DNA of 6,219 bases, taken from CAG-841 sp963614875 (GTDB lineage Bacteria; Bacillota; Clostridia; Oscillospirales; CAG-272). The stretch is taken from positions 1 through 6,219 of the forward strand of contig CAVEFC010000054.1 in NCBI GenBank assembly GCA_963614875.1. The letters run 5' to 3'. The notes beneath the pieces are model-generated. The model was not told where the DNA came from. It ran no database searches and saw only the letters and a program-made list of their open reading frames with translations. A program made the translations under genes and the position numbers. Numbering within the stretch: the stretch's first letter is position 1; each line of letters opens with the position of its first letter. Positions 5,914 through 6,219 of this stretch are shown here, piece after piece.

Positions 5914-5956
5914 AAAAAAATTGCGCGCGGAGCGTTTTTATCCGTTTTTCCGCGCG
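5914..5956 (-). terminator. Leftward terminator-like hairpin in the divergent region
   Basis: CGCGCGG (5956-5950, minus-strand reading) pairs with CCGCGCG (5930-5924) around a 19-base loop that can close by two further pairs, and CAA then seven T follow (5920-5914). It would end leftward transcripts coming from the region of 5960-6000 before they reach the tlyA promoter. A competing small hairpin (GCGCG with CGCGC, within 5951-5963) shares its 5' arm. The long loop and the CAA gap make this a moderate call. Confidence 0.5.
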
Positions 5957-5963
5957 AAGCGCG

Positions 5964-5982
5964 CCATTATACCCCCGCCCCC
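5964..5982. repeat. Left arm of a 19-bp G-rich inverted repeat containing a leftward TATAAT
   Basis: Read on the minus strand this is GGGGGCGGGGGTATAATGG, which matches the plus-strand sequence at 6052-6070 at 18 of 19 positions. It contains a perfect -10 box (5971-5966), but no -35 box is found 16-19 bases upstream (the sequence there is T-rich, ending near a CGG). As it stands it is an incomplete leftward promoter. Confidence 0.8.
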
Positions 5983-6038
5983 GAACCGAAAAATACGGGA
6001 AAGCAGTCGCTTAAAAGCAAAAAAATGCTTAAAACCTA

Positions 6039-6068
6039 TTGACAAATGCTGGGGGGGGGGGGTATAAT
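6039..6068 (+). promoter_or_regulatory. Rightward promoter with a G12 tract in its spacer
   Basis: TTGACA (6039-6044) and TATAAT (6063-6068) are both perfect consensus, separated by 18 bases, of which the last 12 (6051-6062) are all G. The predicted start is near 6075, and the transcript leads into the gene at 6190. A mononucleotide run between the hexamers makes spacer length prone to slippage, as in the poly-G promoter of Neisseria porA. An A-rich stretch (6011-6034) just upstream could act as an UP element. Confidence 0.85.
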
Positions 6069-6070
6069 GG
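6052..6070. repeat. Right arm of the G-rich inverted repeat
   Basis: This arm holds 11 G of the G12 run followed by TATAATGG. It is the inverted partner of 5964-5982 with one mismatch. The arms are 69 bp apart and the homology ends sharply on both sides. Confidence 0.8.
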
Positions 6071-6109
6071 ATATGACACATAAATTGTGGCAAGAAATCG
6101 GGGGACGGC

Positions 6110-6163
6110 AGAATATCTCCTTCTTAAGTCGATGCGGGAGATATTCTTTCCTGTTGCATCGGC
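6110..6163 (+). promoter_or_regulatory. 5' leader with two mutually exclusive hairpins
   Basis: AGAATATCTCC (6110-6120) and GGAGATATTCT (6137-6147) form a perfect 11-bp stem with a 16-base loop. A second stem pairs GTCGATGC (6128-6135) with GCATCGGC (6156-6163), with one G-U pair, and would use the loop of the first, so each excludes or knots the other. The first stem is followed by only a weak T-rich stretch (TTTCCTGTT), so it is not a convincing terminator. I do not recognise a known riboswitch class. The ribosome binding site (6177-6183) lies outside both stems. Confidence 0.55.
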
Positions 6164-6189
6164 GAAATTTTTATACAAAGGAGAAAATC

Positions 6190-6219
6190 ATGGCAAAAAT
6201 TTCAACTAAGAAAGCATTG
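6190..6219 (+). CDS. Start of an unidentified gene, possibly a SipW-dependent secreted protein (first 10 codons)
   Basis: Only MAKISTKKAL is visible before the window ends. The start is secure: AAAGGAG (6177-6183) lies six bases upstream of the ATG, and a consensus promoter and leader precede it. The lysine-rich KISTKKAL opening resembles the n-region of SipW-dependent signal peptides in Clostridia, which typically continue through a hydrophobic stretch to a TxAWFTD-like motif and belong to TasA/camelysin-like surface or matrix proteins. That identity is pattern recall from ten residues and could be wrong. A short basic cytosolic protein is the main alternative. It is transcribed divergently from tlyA. 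Confidence 0.4.
   Translation, partial: MAKISTKKAL

Noticed and set aside
6009..6034. Repeated GCTTAAAA octamers (6009-6016 and 6027-6034) as an operator
   Set aside because: The two copies are 18 bp apart and sit in the A-rich stretch upstream of the -35 box, but two short AT-rich copies are not enough to claim a binding site.
6051..6062. The G12 run as a sequencing or assembly artefact
   Set aside because: Its exact length is uncertain, but a G-rich run next to TATAATGG recurs independently at 5964-5982 on the other strand, and it sits exactly between two perfect promoter boxes. A real G-rich spacer is more likely.
1..6219. CRISPR array, tRNA or rRNA genes, insertion sequences
   Set aside because: No regularly spaced repeats, cloverleaf with CCA-type end, rRNA-like sequence or transposase motifs were found on either strand.

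Overview
The window looks like a low-to-moderate GC member of the class Clostridia (Bacillota), probably a gut-type Oscillospirales/Ruminococcaceae-like lineage. The evidence is the gene cluster tlyA-nadK-argR-recN in the order typical of Clostridia, a T-box leader ahead of tyrS, near-consensus SigA promoters, strong AGGAGG-type ribosome binding sites and a tiny Clostridia-type holin-like peptide gene. The genus cannot be read from this sequence.

Layout. Positions 1-392 hold a compact locus that reads like a type I toxin-antitoxin cassette. It has a rightward promoter, a leader with four alternating complementary segments, a 31-residue membrane peptide ORF, a bidirectional terminator, and a perfect-consensus leftward promoter that would make an antisense RNA. 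A 45-bp direct repeat carrying that leftward promoter occurs at both ends (1-45 and 348-392), which suggests that a second cassette lies just off the left edge.

Positions 397-1988 (minus strand) are the tyrS unit: consensus promoter, tyrosine T-box leader (UAC specifier, UGGU antiterminator bulge), tyrS and its terminator. The -35 box of this promoter contains the stop codon of recN.

Positions 1985-5902 (minus strand) are a four-gene operon, tlyA-nadK-argR-recN. tlyA and nadK overlap by ATGA, and the other junctions are 25 bp. TlyA methylates rRNA, NadK makes NADP, ArgR controls arginine metabolism and RecN repairs double-strand breaks. Their functions are unrelated, but the grouping is a conserved Clostridia neighbourhood.

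Positions 5841-6189 are a divergent intergenic region and the most unusual part of the window. A rightward promoter has a run of 12 G filling most of its -35/-10 spacer. A near-identical G-rich TATAATGG motif lies inverted 70-90 bp away, and a leftward terminator-like hairpin sits beyond it. The rightward transcript has a leader with two mutually exclusive hairpins and then enters a gene of which only ten codons are visible. These ten residues resemble the start of SipW-dependent (TasA/camelysin-like) secreted proteins. The region has the look of a phase-variable promoter, working by G-tract slippage, by inversion, or both. All regulatory statements are read from sequence and are untested.
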